Shown piece after piece: positions 1 through 6,972 of a stretch of DNA of 9,246 bases. The stretch comes from Sphingomonadaceae bacterium. GTDB taxonomy: Bacteria; Pseudomonadota; Alphaproteobacteria; Sphingomonadales; Sphingomonadaceae. How positions within the stretch are numbered: position 1 is the first letter of the stretch; each line of letters opens with the position of its first letter. Where the stretch lies: contig SHLU01000085.1 in NCBI GenBank assembly GCA_004282995.1, positions 1 through 9,246 of the forward strand, in the 5' to 3' direction. The position numbers and the translations under genes were made by a program. The notes under the pieces were generated by a model. The model searched no databases. It was not told the origin of the DNA and saw only the letters and a list, made by a program, of their open reading frames with translations.

Positions 1-1086
1 AACGACGTTACGAAGTTGGCGAACATTCCCCGGCCAGGCATAGGCTTGCAGCGCCGCCATAGCTTCTTCACTGATCGTGGGCGCGGGAATGCCCTGCTCG
101 GCAGCGTACCGGGTGAAAAAATGCTCGGCTAGAGCGGGGATATCGTCACGTCGCTCGGCCAGCGAAGGGATTGTCACCGGGACCACGTTGAGCCGATAGA
201 ACAGGTCTTCGCGGAAATGCTTGGCGTCGATCTCCTCCTGCAGATCCCGGGCCGATGATGATACTACCCGTACATCAACGCCGATCTGGCGCGATCCGCC
301 GACCCGCACGAAACTCTGCTCGGTCAAGACACGCAGGATCCGCGCCTGGGTCGAGAGCGGCATATCAGCTACTTCGTCGAGATAGAGGGTGCCACCATCG
401 GCCAATTCCAGCAGTCCGGGCCGAACTAGCTTGCCCCCGGCTTCCTCGCCGAACAGTTCATGCTCGAACCTCTCGGGCGTAATACGGGCACTGTTGACCG
501 AGACAAAGGGATGATCAGCTCGCGGCGACCAGCTGTGGAGGAGCCGCGCTGCGACTTCCTTGCCTGCTCCAGCAGGCCCTGTGATCAATACCCGGCTGCC
601 GGTGTTGGCGACCCGTTTGAGGGTCGCACGGACCTGGTTGATGACCGAGGAATTGCCCGTAAAAGCCTCGCCACTGCCGAAACCTTCGCGCAGGCGGACA
701 TTCTCGCGCCGCAGCCGCTGGGTTTCAGTAGCTCTCGCCACAAGGTGCAACAGCCGGGAAGCCTCGAAAGGTTTTTCGATGAAGTCCAACGCCCCGCGGC
801 CGACGGCCGATACGGCGGTGTCGATGTTGCCATGGCCGGAGAAGATGATGACGGGAATGTCGGGCTCACGCTCCTTGATGACATCGAGGACCTCCAAGCC
901 ATCCATCGCGCTTCCATGAAGCCAGACGTCGAGCAGAACAACACTCGGTCGCCGCTCGTCGAATTGCGACAGCGCGCTGCTGCTGTCGCCCGCTGTACGA
1001 CATTCATAGCCTTCGTCGCTGAGTACGCCGGAGACCAGGTCACGAATATCACGTTCGTCATCGACTATGAGAATATCGAGCGCCAT
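1..1086 (-). CDS. ntrX: NtrX nitrogen-regulation response regulator (3' end cut by window edge)
   Basis: This is the response regulator of the NtrY/NtrX two-component pair, a cytoplasmic transcription regulator linked in alphaproteobacteria to nitrogen metabolism, redox and envelope functions. The window holds the first 362 codons. The receiver domain is at about residues 1-120, with acidic pocket D9/D10, phospho-acceptor D53 in VVLLDVWL, S83 and K105 in EKPF. The AAA+ domain starts near residue 140 and has Walker A GPAGAGKE (170-177) and Walker B LYLDE (about 234-238). It reaches WPGNVRQLRNVV at the edge, so the Fis-type DNA-binding helix-turn-helix must lie outside the window. Between ELFGEE (210-215) and the Walker B strand the sigma54-contact motif GAFTGA is missing, replaced by a short stretch around AGGKLVRPG. 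The sensor-I stretch reads SSSARDL (276-282) instead of the usual ATNRDL. The ATG at 1086 follows an AAGGAG Shine-Dalgarno sequence with 8-nt spacing. The gene lies 28 bp after ntrY. Identity is firm; action independent of sigma54 is inferred. Confidence 0.95.
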   Translation of the reverse strand, partial: MALDILIVDDERDIRDLVSGVLSDEGYECRTAGDSSSALSQFDERRPSVVLLDVWLHGSAMDGLEVLDVIKEREPDIPVIIFSGHGNIDTAVSAVGRGALDFIEKPFEASRLLHLVARATETQRLRRENVRLREGFGSGEAFTGNSSVINQVRATLKRVANTGSRVLITGPAGAGKEVAARLLHSWSPRADHPFVSVNSARITPERFEHELFGEEAGGKLVRPGLLELADGGTLYLDEVADMPLSTQARILRVLTEQSFVRVGGSRQIGVDVRVVSSSARDLQEEIDAKHFREDLFYRLNVVPVTIPSLAERRDDIPALAEHFFTRYAAEQGIPAPTISEEAMAALQAYAWPGNVRQLRNVV

Positions 1087-1094
1087 CACGGCAT

Positions 1095-1100
1095 CTCCTT
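1095..1100 (-). promoter_or_regulatory. Ribosome binding site of ntrX
   Basis: AAGGAG on the minus strand lies 8 nt before the ATG at 1086 and fixes the ntrX start. An overlapping ATG within the spacer is followed at once by a stop (ATG CCG TGA), so it is not the start. The strong site suggests ntrX is translated independently of ntrY. Confidence 0.8.
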
Positions 1101-1114
1101 GGGTCTGGGATAGG

Positions 1115-3334
1115 TCATTCGGCCGCCTCGGTTTTAGGCTTCACGGGATTGCGGGAGAAACGCAGCGTCACGCGAGTGCCGCCACTTTCTGCGGCGGCGA
1201 AGGTCATATCGCCGCCGTGTTCCTCGACGATCTTGTTTACAATCGCGAGACCAAGTCCCGTGCCTTTCTCGCGCGTGGTCATATAGGGTTCGACAATCCG
1301 CTCTCGATCCTGCGGCAGACCGATCCCGTTATCCTCGATGGCAATCTTGATCGCAGTGTCACTGCTGACCAGTTCGACTCCGATCCGGCCGCGGAAATCA
1401 TTGCCGGCATCACGTGCGCGCGCCTCGACCGCCTCGGCGGCGTTCTTGAGGATATTTGTCAGGGCTTGGCCAAACTGGTGTCGATCACATGCCAATCGGA
1501 GTGGTCCATCCTCATCGTGGGACAATGTGAAATCAATCGAAGGATGCGCGACTTCTTGCAGGAACAGCGATTGCTTTAGGAGGTCGAGTGCGTCTTCTTC
1601 CCGGAAGACAGGCTCGGGCAGCCGGGCAAAGGATGAAAATTCGTCCACCATTGTGCGCAGCGCACCGACCTGCCTGACGATCGTCGAGGTGAGCTCATCG
1701 AACAAGTCAGCATCGTTGTCGATCTGGTCGCGGTAGCGGCGTTTGAGCCGTTCGGTCGCAAGCTGGATAGGAGTTAGCGGGTTCTTGATCTCATGCGCGA
1801 TCCGTCGCGCGACATCGGACCAGGCGGCCTGTCGCTGGTCGAGCAACTGGCGGGTGATGTCCTCAAAGGTGATCACATGACCACCTGAAGCAGGGGTGAG
1901 CTTGACCGCTAACGTCAGGAGTTCGGCGCCCTTGGAATAATTGATGATCCCGCTCGCCACATTACCTTCGGCCAGTTGCGCCATCTGCGGCGCAAACTCT
2001 TCCAGCGAGCGCCCCCGCAACGATGGCTCGTCCTTTTCTAGCAGGATATCCTTGGCAAAGCTGTTCATCAGCAGGATGCGACCGTCGGCATCCGTAGAAA
2101 TCACCCCTGCTGTAACCGACTCAAGGATGGTCTCGATAAAATGCCGGCGATCGGCAAGCTCGTGATTGGCATTGAGCAGCGCATCGGTCTGCTTCTCGAT
2201 CTGCGCGGTCATCCGGTTGAATGCCCGGTTGAGCAGACCGATCTCATCCCCTCTGGTACGGCCTTCCACACGCAGGGAAAAATTGCCGGCCCCGACCCGC
2301 CGTGCGGCGGCCACCAGATCAGTCAGCGGTTCGACCTGCCGATCGGCAAAGCGCAATGCGAACCAGACAGCCAGCCCGACCAGTGCGAGGCTGACGAAGA
2401 ACAGGGCGAGATTGAACCGCAATTGCAGGGCGCGTGCCCGCGCCGTCAGCGCCTGGTAGGAATCGACGATCTGCCGAGCCTGGTCCCATTGTGCAAATGA
2501 CGATGATTCCGGGGTGCGCGCATTGTAGAGGTAAACCCCGGCCGAACGATCGATTGGAAAGACCGCCTCGATCCTTTCGGCGCTGGCAAAGACCGCTTGG
2601 GTTTCGCCTCGACGATAAAGTTCGAGCGCCTCTGCGGTGACCCGGCGCGGATCGTTGCCTTCAACTAGGCCGATGGCGACCGCCGTATTGATCCGCCCGC
2701 CCGGAAAAGCCTGCAAGATCGCCGATTCCGCGATGTCTCGGGCCTGCATTTGGTAGGTATAATCGTCGATGAATTCCTGACTGGCGAGTTCCGCAGGCTG
2801 CCGTCCTTCGAGGAGGAACAGCATGTCGCTCGCCATGGCCTGCGTTTCCTGCGCCACCCCGACCTGGTTCTGCGCGTAATAGCCTTCGGCCAGCTGGTTG
2901 ACGTTCTCCATCACGCCGCGCGACTGCGACGAGAACCAGAAATCGACGCCAGACTGGAACAGGAATGCCGCGAAACCTGCAACCATCAGGGTCGGGACCG
3001 CCGCGATCAGCGAGAACAGGAAAACGAGTCTCACGTGGAGACGCGCCGTGCTGCCGGCGGCGCGGCGCAGGGCGAGCCTTCTACCAAGAAGGACAAGCAG
3101 CGCGATCGAAGGCACCAATGTGCCGATCAGAAGGCTGGTTACCTGCCGCGTCGGCAGCATCTGACCGTCGGGAGGAGCGCTGGAAAAAGTGTACCAGGTC
3201 AACCCCATCATCGCCGCAAATGCCGCGATGCAGGCCAGTTCAAGCCAAAGAAACAGGTTGACGCGGCGCGAGACGACGATGAATTGTCGCCACCAGCGCG
3301 GGCTGCGCTCAATCGTGCTGCTTACCTGGTTCAT
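1115..3334 (-). CDS. ntrY: NtrY membrane-bound sensor histidine kinase
   Basis: This is the inner-membrane histidine kinase that partners NtrX, 739 residues from the chosen ATG. Hydrophobic segments at about 27-50, 66-86 and 103-126 are followed by a periplasmic region of about 175 residues (127-304), a fourth membrane segment (about 305-327) and a HAMP linker (about 328-382, containing VEPLTDLVAAARRVGAGNF). A PAS domain follows (about 398-495, containing GVISTDADGRILLMNSFAK). The HisKA domain has phospho-accepting H514 in HEIKNPLTPIQLATERL. The HATPase_c domain shows an N box (NILKNAAEAVEA), a G1 box (EDNGIGLP) and a G2 box (GTGLGLAIVNKIVEEHGG). All catalytic boxes are intact. The frame is open upstream to a TTG at 3364, but ATG 3334 gives the expected N-terminus; neither has a good Shine-Dalgarno sequence. 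The start codon lies in a predicted hairpin. It follows ntrC by 62 bp and precedes ntrX by 28 bp. The periplasmic ligand is unknown. Confidence 0.95.
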   Translation of the reverse strand: MNQVSSTIERSPRWWRQFIVVSRRVNLFLWLELACIAAFAAMMGLTWYTFSSAPPDGQMLPTRQVTSLLIGTLVPSIALLVLLGRRLALRRAAGSTARLHVRLVFLFSLIAAVPTLMVAGFAAFLFQSGVDFWFSSQSRGVMENVNQLAEGYYAQNQVGVAQETQAMASDMLFLLEGRQPAELASQEFIDDYTYQMQARDIAESAILQAFPGGRINTAVAIGLVEGNDPRRVTAEALELYRRGETQAVFASAERIEAVFPIDRSAGVYLYNARTPESSSFAQWDQARQIVDSYQALTARARALQLRFNLALFFVSLALVGLAVWFALRFADRQVEPLTDLVAAARRVGAGNFSLRVEGRTRGDEIGLLNRAFNRMTAQIEKQTDALLNANHELADRRHFIETILESVTAGVISTDADGRILLMNSFAKDILLEKDEPSLRGRSLEEFAPQMAQLAEGNVASGIINYSKGAELLTLAVKLTPASGGHVITFEDITRQLLDQRQAAWSDVARRIAHEIKNPLTPIQLATERLKRRYRDQIDNDADLFDELTSTIVRQVGALRTMVDEFSSFARLPEPVFREEDALDLLKQSLFLQEVAHPSIDFTLSHDEDGPLRLACDRHQFGQALTNILKNAAEAVEARARDAGNDFRGRIGVELVSSDTAIKIAIEDNGIGLPQDRERIVEPYMTTREKGTGLGLAIVNKIVEEHGGDMTFAAAESGGTRVTLRFSRNPVKPKTEAAE

Positions 3335-3353
3335 CGTGGCGTATTTACCACGA
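3334..3353 (-). repeat. Inverted repeat (hairpin) overlapping the ntrY start codon
   Basis: On the minus strand TCGTGG (3353-3348) can pair with CCACGA (3339-3334) around an 8-nt loop; the last base is the A of the ntrY ATG. In mRNA this would fold directly against the initiation codon, which lacks a clear Shine-Dalgarno sequence. The repeat is plain in the sequence; an effect on translation is inferred. Confidence 0.5.
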
Positions 3354-3396
3354 GGGTGTTGCAACCGTGCAAGTCATTTCTGTTGCTTTTACGCAA
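3335..3396 (-). promoter_or_regulatory. ntrC-ntrY intergenic region with paired inverted repeats
   Basis: This 62-bp gap is the widest in the nitrogen operon. It contains two copies of the form TTGC-N6-GCAA, at 3383-3396 (extended by one base pair to GTTGC/GCAAC at 3382-3397) and at 3359-3372 (inner pairs extend it to TTGCA-CGGT-TGCAA). Their centres are 24 bp apart. A third inverted repeat overlaps the ntrY start. The two similar repeats could be a tandem operator or could form RNA hairpins. I see no convincing -35/-10 promoter. An operator for an internal ntrYX promoter is an inference from symmetry only. Confidence 0.45.
3345..3377 (-). other. Possible 10-codon upstream reading frame before ntrY
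   Basis: A minus-strand ATG at 3377 opens a frame encoding MTCTVATPSW with a TAA stop at 3345-3347, ending 10 nt before the ntrY ATG. The stop lies inside the hairpin that abuts the ntrY start, so translation of this frame would open that hairpin. There is no strong Shine-Dalgarno sequence before it, so it may simply be chance. Confidence 0.2.
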
Positions 3397-4809
3397 CTAA
3401 CCCCGACCGGAGAACGTTTCAGCGCCGATGCCCAGTTCGCCGAGGCGCTTACGCAAGGTGTTGCGATTGATCCCGAGCAATTGTGCAGCGCGAAGCTGGT
3501 TTCCCTGTGTCTCACGAAGTGCGTACTCGAACAATGGTTTCTCGAACGCCGCCAAAGCTGCGTGATACAGTTTTCCAGCTTGTGGGCGGTGTTCCGCAAT
3601 CCAATCCTGCATCGCCTGGTCGACGCTGCTCGATCCGGCGGGCTGGTCACCCCCGTGTTGCGCTCCGAGGATTTCTTCGACCAAGTCGGCATCGATCGTC
3701 TCGTTGCGCGACAGCAGGGCCAGCCGGTAGACCACGTTTCGCAGTTCGCGCACGTTACCGCGCCAGGCTTGTCGTTCGAGCAATGCAATCGCGCCCGGAT
3801 CGATCCGGCGTTGGGGCAATCCTTCAGTCTCGGCCAGTGACAGAAAATGCCCCACCAGCGCGCCAATATCTTCGCGCCTCTCTCGCAAAGGTGGCAGATT
3901 AATCGGGACTACGTTGAGGCGGTAATAGAGATCTTCGCGAAACTGTCCGTTGGTGATCATCGGAGCGAGATCACGGTTGGTTGCGGCGACGATGCGAACA
4001 TCGACTGCCACATCCTGCCGTCCTCCTATGCGACGAATGCGTCCCGATTGCAGGGCGCGTAGCAGGCGGGTCTGGGCCTCCATCGGCATGTCGCCGATTT
4101 CATCGAGGAACAGTGTGCCGCCATTGGCCTGCTCGAACTTGCCAATCGATTGGCCCATCGCGCCGGTAAAGGCGCCCTTTTCATGCCCGAACAGCTCACT
4201 TTCGATCAGGTCACGCGGAATTGCTGCCGCATTGACCGCGACGAATGGCCCGGTCTTCCGTTTGCCAAGCTCGTGAATGGCCTCGGCGACAAGTTCCTTG
4301 CCGGTACCGGACTCGCCGAGCACAAGCACGGTCAGATCATTGCGCAAGACCCGGGTGATCATCCGGAACACGCCCTGCATCGCCTTGCTCCGGCCGACCA
4401 GCGGCAAATTGCCCTGGTCGTCTTCGGCGCGCGGCCCTGCCGCCTTCGATGCTCCCGCAGCCTGGCGAACGGCGCGGATCAACTCGTCCAGATCGAATGG
4501 CTTGGGGAAATATTCAAACGCATCGTTCTCGCTCGCCCTGACCGCAGTATCGAGCGTATTCTGGGCAGAGAGGATGATGATCGGCATTTCCCCGTGCAAT
4601 TTGCGCACTTGGGCCAACGAAGCGATCCCGTCGCCGTCCTCCAGCACCACGTCGGTCAGCATCGCAGCGTAATTTCCGGCGGCCAGCAGCTTGTCGCGAG
4701 CGGCAATCGTCGCGCAGCGATCGACATCGTAGCCCTCGTCTTCCAGCGCGCCGACAATGACCGCAGCGATGGCGTTGTCATCCTCGACAAGCAAGACAGG
4801 ATCACTCAC
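3397..4809 (-). CDS. ntrC: NtrC nitrogen-regulation sigma54-dependent response regulator
   Basis: This is the enhancer-binding activator of nitrogen assimilation genes, phosphorylated by NtrB, 470 residues and complete. The receiver domain (about 1-120) has D10/D11, phospho-acceptor D53 in MLTDVVLEDGDG, S81 and K103 in PKPF. The AAA+ domain (about 138-375) has Walker A GESGTGKE (165-172), an intact GAFTGA loop (212-217) in ELFGHEKGAFTGA, Walker B LFLDE (about 233-237), ATNRDL, and WRGNVRELRNVV near its end. A Fis-type helix-turn-helix occupies about 437-461 (NQLRAAQLLGINRNTLRKRL). Unlike NtrX in the same operon it keeps every feature needed to engage sigma54. The start is GTG at 4809, supported by GGAG 8 nt upstream and by a 4-bp GTGA overlap with the ntrB stop. 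The TAG stop is followed by the repeat-rich 62-bp gap before ntrY. Confidence 0.97.
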   Translation of the reverse strand: MSDPVLLVEDDNAIAAVIVGALEDEGYDVDRCATIAARDKLLAAGNYAAMLTDVVLEDGDGIASLAQVRKLHGEMPIIILSAQNTLDTAVRASENDAFEYFPKPFDLDELIRAVRQAAGASKAAGPRAEDDQGNLPLVGRSKAMQGVFRMITRVLRNDLTVLVLGESGTGKELVAEAIHELGKRKTGPFVAVNAAAIPRDLIESELFGHEKGAFTGAMGQSIGKFEQANGGTLFLDEIGDMPMEAQTRLLRALQSGRIRRIGGRQDVAVDVRIVAATNRDLAPMITNGQFREDLYYRLNVVPINLPPLRERREDIGALVGHFLSLAETEGLPQRRIDPGAIALLERQAWRGNVRELRNVVYRLALLSRNETIDADLVEEILGAQHGGDQPAGSSSVDQAMQDWIAEHRPQAGKLYHAALAAFEKPLFEYALRETQGNQLRAAQLLGINRNTLRKRLGELGIGAETFSGRG

Positions 4810-5879
4810 GCTTTCTTCTCCGATGCCATGGCGAGATTGATGCGGAAACGGGTGCAGTCGGCGCTGTCGTCCCGTTCATGGGCTATACGGCCATCCATGT
4901 CGCTCACCAACTTGCGTACGAGCGCGAGGCCCAAGCCCTGCCCGCCTTTCTTCGAAGTCACGAAAGGTTCGAACACCCTGTCGCGTATCGCCGGATCAAT
5001 GCCGGGTCCATTGTCGGCGATAACAAGCTCGATCGGCAGGCGCACCGAGCGCCCTGGTCGTAGAAGGTTCATGACATGGCCACTGACAAAGCGGGTTTGC
5101 ACGGTAACCTGCCCTCCCCCTTCAACCGTGCGGCACGCATCACGGGCGTTGCTCAGCAGGTTGAACAGGACCTGCCGCAATGCATCCGGGCTCGCCCAGA
5201 CTGGCGGGAGCGACGGGTCGAACTCCTCGACGTAGGACACTCCTTCGTCATCGGCCGAGCGGACAAGCGTCAACGCAGCCCGGACCGTTGCATGCAGATT
5301 GACTGGTTCCATTGGCTCGGAACCGCTGCGCCCCAGTTCCTGCATCCGGTCAACCAGGCGGGTAATACGGTCGACCTCTTCTCCAATAATGCGGGCGAAG
5401 GAACGGTCGGCCTGCGGTAAACGCCGATATAGCAACTGGCCGGCACCACGAATTGCAGCGAGCGGATTTTTGATCTCGTGGGCTAGAACCGAGGGTGCAG
5501 CCGGAAGATCGTTTTCGAATGCACGGTCGAGATCCGCCTGGCCGGCATCGGATAAGGTCACGACCCGCCAGCCCGGATGGCTTCCTACAGGAGACATTGT
5601 CAGATTGACGTGCTTTGGGCCTGCCACCGTTCGGATTGGCAAGCCCCGCGCCGTCATCGCCGCGTCTTTTTCTGCGAAACGATCCAGCACGCGTTCGTCA
5701 ACAATATCTATCAGGGAAAGAAATTGCCGATCTACGAGGCGCGCAGCGCTCTGGCCCAGCAAGTCTTCTGCCGCCGGATTGGCCTGGACGATGCGACCGA
5801 CGGGGTCGACAAGGATTAGTGCGAAAACAAGGCTGGCAACCTGCGCCTGTGCGTCAGGCGGCACCGGGTTTGCCATCAT
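4806..5879 (-). CDS. ntrB: NtrB (NRII-like) cytosolic nitrogen sensor histidine kinase
   Basis: This is the soluble histidine kinase/phosphatase that controls NtrC in response to nitrogen status, classically through PII protein GlnB. It is 357 residues with no membrane segment. An N-terminal PAS domain (about 12-115, containing ILVDPVGRIVQANPAAEDLLG) precedes a HisKA domain with phospho-accepting H134 in LAHEIKNPLAAIRGAGQLL. The HATPase_c domain has an N box (LFNLLSNARDA, N240 and N244), a G1 box DNGPGID (289-295) and a G2 box GQGLGLAL (313-320), so it should be catalytically competent. Length and layout match NtrB/GlnL. Two ATG codons are in tandem (5879 and 5876); the first gives a 4-bp ATGA overlap with the dusB stop. 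No Shine-Dalgarno sequence is visible, so translation probably depends on ribosomes finishing dusB. The 3' end overlaps ntrC by 4 bp. PII control is known for the family, not shown here. Confidence 0.96.
   Translation of the reverse strand: MMANPVPPDAQAQVASLVFALILVDPVGRIVQANPAAEDLLGQSAARLVDRQFLSLIDIVDERVLDRFAEKDAAMTARGLPIRTVAGPKHVNLTMSPVGSHPGWRVVTLSDAGQADLDRAFENDLPAAPSVLAHEIKNPLAAIRGAGQLLYRRLPQADRSFARIIGEEVDRITRLVDRMQELGRSGSEPMEPVNLHATVRAALTLVRSADDEGVSYVEEFDPSLPPVWASPDALRQVLFNLLSNARDACRTVEGGGQVTVQTRFVSGHVMNLLRPGRSVRLPIELVIADNGPGIDPAIRDRVFEPFVTSKKGGQGLGLALVRKLVSDMDGRIAHERDDSADCTRFRINLAMASEKKA
4818..4821 (-). promoter_or_regulatory. Ribosome binding site of ntrC deciding a GTG start
   Basis: GGAG on the minus strand, 8 nt before GTG 4809, lies inside the end of ntrB. 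It supports the GTG start, for which there is no nearby ATG alternative. Confidence 0.7.
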
Positions 5880-6892
5880 GCGGCGCGGCGCCGAAGGAAC
5901 GGTTCGTAGAAGCGTTCGATCTCACCAAGAACCTGATCTGGATCGTCGATGAAATTGACGAAATTGCGGAATTCTGCCGAGCCATGCATGCCCTTGGTAT
6001 ACCAGCCCAGATGCTTGCGGGCGATCTTGGTGCCGACATCGCGGCCATAGTGGTCGAGCATCCGCTGGTAATGCTCCACAAGAGTTTCATACTGCTCGTC
6101 GAAGCTCGGGCTTTCGAGCATTTCCCCAGTATGCCACCAGTGCATGACCTGCGCGAGCAACCAGGGCCGACCATAAGCACCGCGGCCGATCATCAAACCG
6201 TCGGCCCCCGATTGCTCAAGCGCCTTGGCCGCGTCGGCAACCCCGCAGATATCGCCATTGACGATAACCGGGATCGATACCGCGTCCTTGACCTTGCGGA
6301 TGAAGGACCAGTCGGCGTGGCCTTTGTACATCTGGTTGCGGGTGCGCCCGTGGACAGTGATCATCTGCACGCCCAAATCTTCGGCGATGCGCGCCAGTTC
6401 AGGCGCGTTGAGGCTGGCGTGGTCCCAGCCCATCCGCATCTTGACCGTAACCGGCACATTCACCGCGTTAATGGTCGCTTCCATCAGCTTCGTCGCTAAC
6501 GGAACCTCACGCATCAGCGCGCTACCAGCGAGTTGTCCGACCACTTTGCGTACCGGGCAGCCGAAATTGATGTCGATGATGGCTGCGCCATTGCCTTCCT
6601 GCAATTTGGCAGCCTCGGCCATGGATGCCGGGTCGCAGCCGACCAATTGCATCGAGACCGGGTCTTCACTTTCGTCCCACGCAGCCTTCTGGACCGACTG
6701 CCGCGTTTCGCGAATGGCCGCCTCGCTGGCGATCATCTCGGTCACGTTGAGCCCCGAACCGAAACGACGCACCAGCGTGCGGAACGGCAGGTCGGTAACG
6801 CCGGTCATCGGCGCCAGCACGACAGGCGTGGCGATCTCGACAGGCCCGACGGCAATCGGCTTGAGAGGAGGGGGCGGAGGAAGGCTGTTCAT
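5876..6892 (-). CDS. dusB: tRNA dihydrouridine synthase DusB (NifR3 family)
   Basis: This flavoenzyme reduces uridine to dihydrouridine in the tRNA D-loop using FMN and NADPH. It is 338 residues from the chosen ATG, normal for DusB. The TIM-barrel signature starts with APMTGVTDLPFR (27-38). The catalytic cysteine is C112 in INFGCPVRKV, FMN-site residues include K151 in VKMRMGWD and H181 in TVHGRTR, and VNGDI (211-215) and MIGRGAYGRPW (from 234) follow. The frame is open upstream to 7153, but that extension is antisense to ispD and unlike DusB. ATG 6892 lacks a Shine-Dalgarno sequence. Residues 5-9 are five consecutive prolines. It is the first gene of the nitrogen operon and overlaps ntrB by 4 bp; the same gene was named nifR3 for this position in other alphaproteobacteria. 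Confidence 0.96.
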   Translation of the reverse strand: MNSLPPPPPLKPIAVGPVEIATPVVLAPMTGVTDLPFRTLVRRFGSGLNVTEMIASEAAIRETRQSVQKAAWDESEDPVSMQLVGCDPASMAEAAKLQEGNGAAIIDINFGCPVRKVVGQLAGSALMREVPLATKLMEATINAVNVPVTVKMRMGWDHASLNAPELARIAEDLGVQMITVHGRTRNQMYKGHADWSFIRKVKDAVSIPVIVNGDICGVADAAKALEQSGADGLMIGRGAYGRPWLLAQVMHWWHTGEMLESPSFDEQYETLVEHYQRMLDHYGRDVGTKIARKHLGWYTKGMHGSAEFRNFVNFIDDPDQVLGEIERFYEPFLRRRAA

Positions 6893-6972
6893 GTTGCGGT
6901 GCAATATGCTCAAAATTTGTGCAGCCACTAGTGGATTGCAGCCCGCCGCGCAAGGCGGTAGCGGGGTCAGCG
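6893..6972. promoter_or_regulatory. Divergent promoter region between dusB and ispD
   Basis: These 80 bp must carry the start signals of both the dusB-ntrBC-ntrYX operon (minus) and the ispD-ispF-pncC operon (plus). Visible elements are the perfect palindrome CCACTAGTGG (6925-6934) flanked on both sides by TGCA (6920-6923, 6937-6940); an 11-bp inverted repeat TTGC-GGT-GCAA (6894-6904) just before dusB; and a GC-rich hairpin CCGCC/GGCGG (6943-6958) before ispD. A weak minus-strand -10-like CATATT sits 10 nt before the dusB ATG, which would fit a leaderless or very short leader transcript. No strong -35/-10 pair is clear on either strand. Confidence 0.5.
6925..6934. repeat. Perfect 10-bp palindrome in the divergent promoter
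   Basis: CCACTAGTGG is exactly self-complementary, with TGCA 1 bp away on the left and 2 bp away on the right, making an imperfect 21-bp dyad at 6920-6940. Its place in the middle of a shared promoter region suggests an operator; the regulator is unknown. Confidence 0.5.

Noticed and set aside
460..1113. 217-codon plus-strand open frame opposite ntrX
   Set aside because: It mirrors the ntrX coding strand; NtrX has clear receiver and AAA+ motifs there and the antisense product has none.
3335..3364. TTG start for ntrY, 10 codons upstream
   Set aside because: TTG 3364 has no Shine-Dalgarno sequence and lies inside the second inverted repeat; ATG 3334 is the better start, though the extension cannot be excluded.
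2750..3400. 216-codon plus-strand open frame opposite the 5' part of ntrY
   Set aside because: Its translation is a charged Arg/Glu/Asp-rich mirror of the NtrY membrane segments and resembles no protein.
4150..5235. 361-codon plus-strand open frame opposite ntrC and ntrB
   Set aside because: It is antisense to two genes with complete catalytic motifs, its translation shows no recognisable domain, and such frames are common opposite GC-rich coding sequence.
6900..6923. Possible NtrC enhancer built from two TGCAC half sites upstream of dusB
   Set aside because: The half sites are direct repeats 20 bp apart, not the inverted TGCAC-N-GTGCA arrangement with the classical spacing.
6905..6935. Possible sigma54 promoter upstream of dusB (TGGC followed by TTTTGAGC on the minus strand)
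   Set aside because: The distance between the GG and GC elements is 16 nt instead of the required 10.
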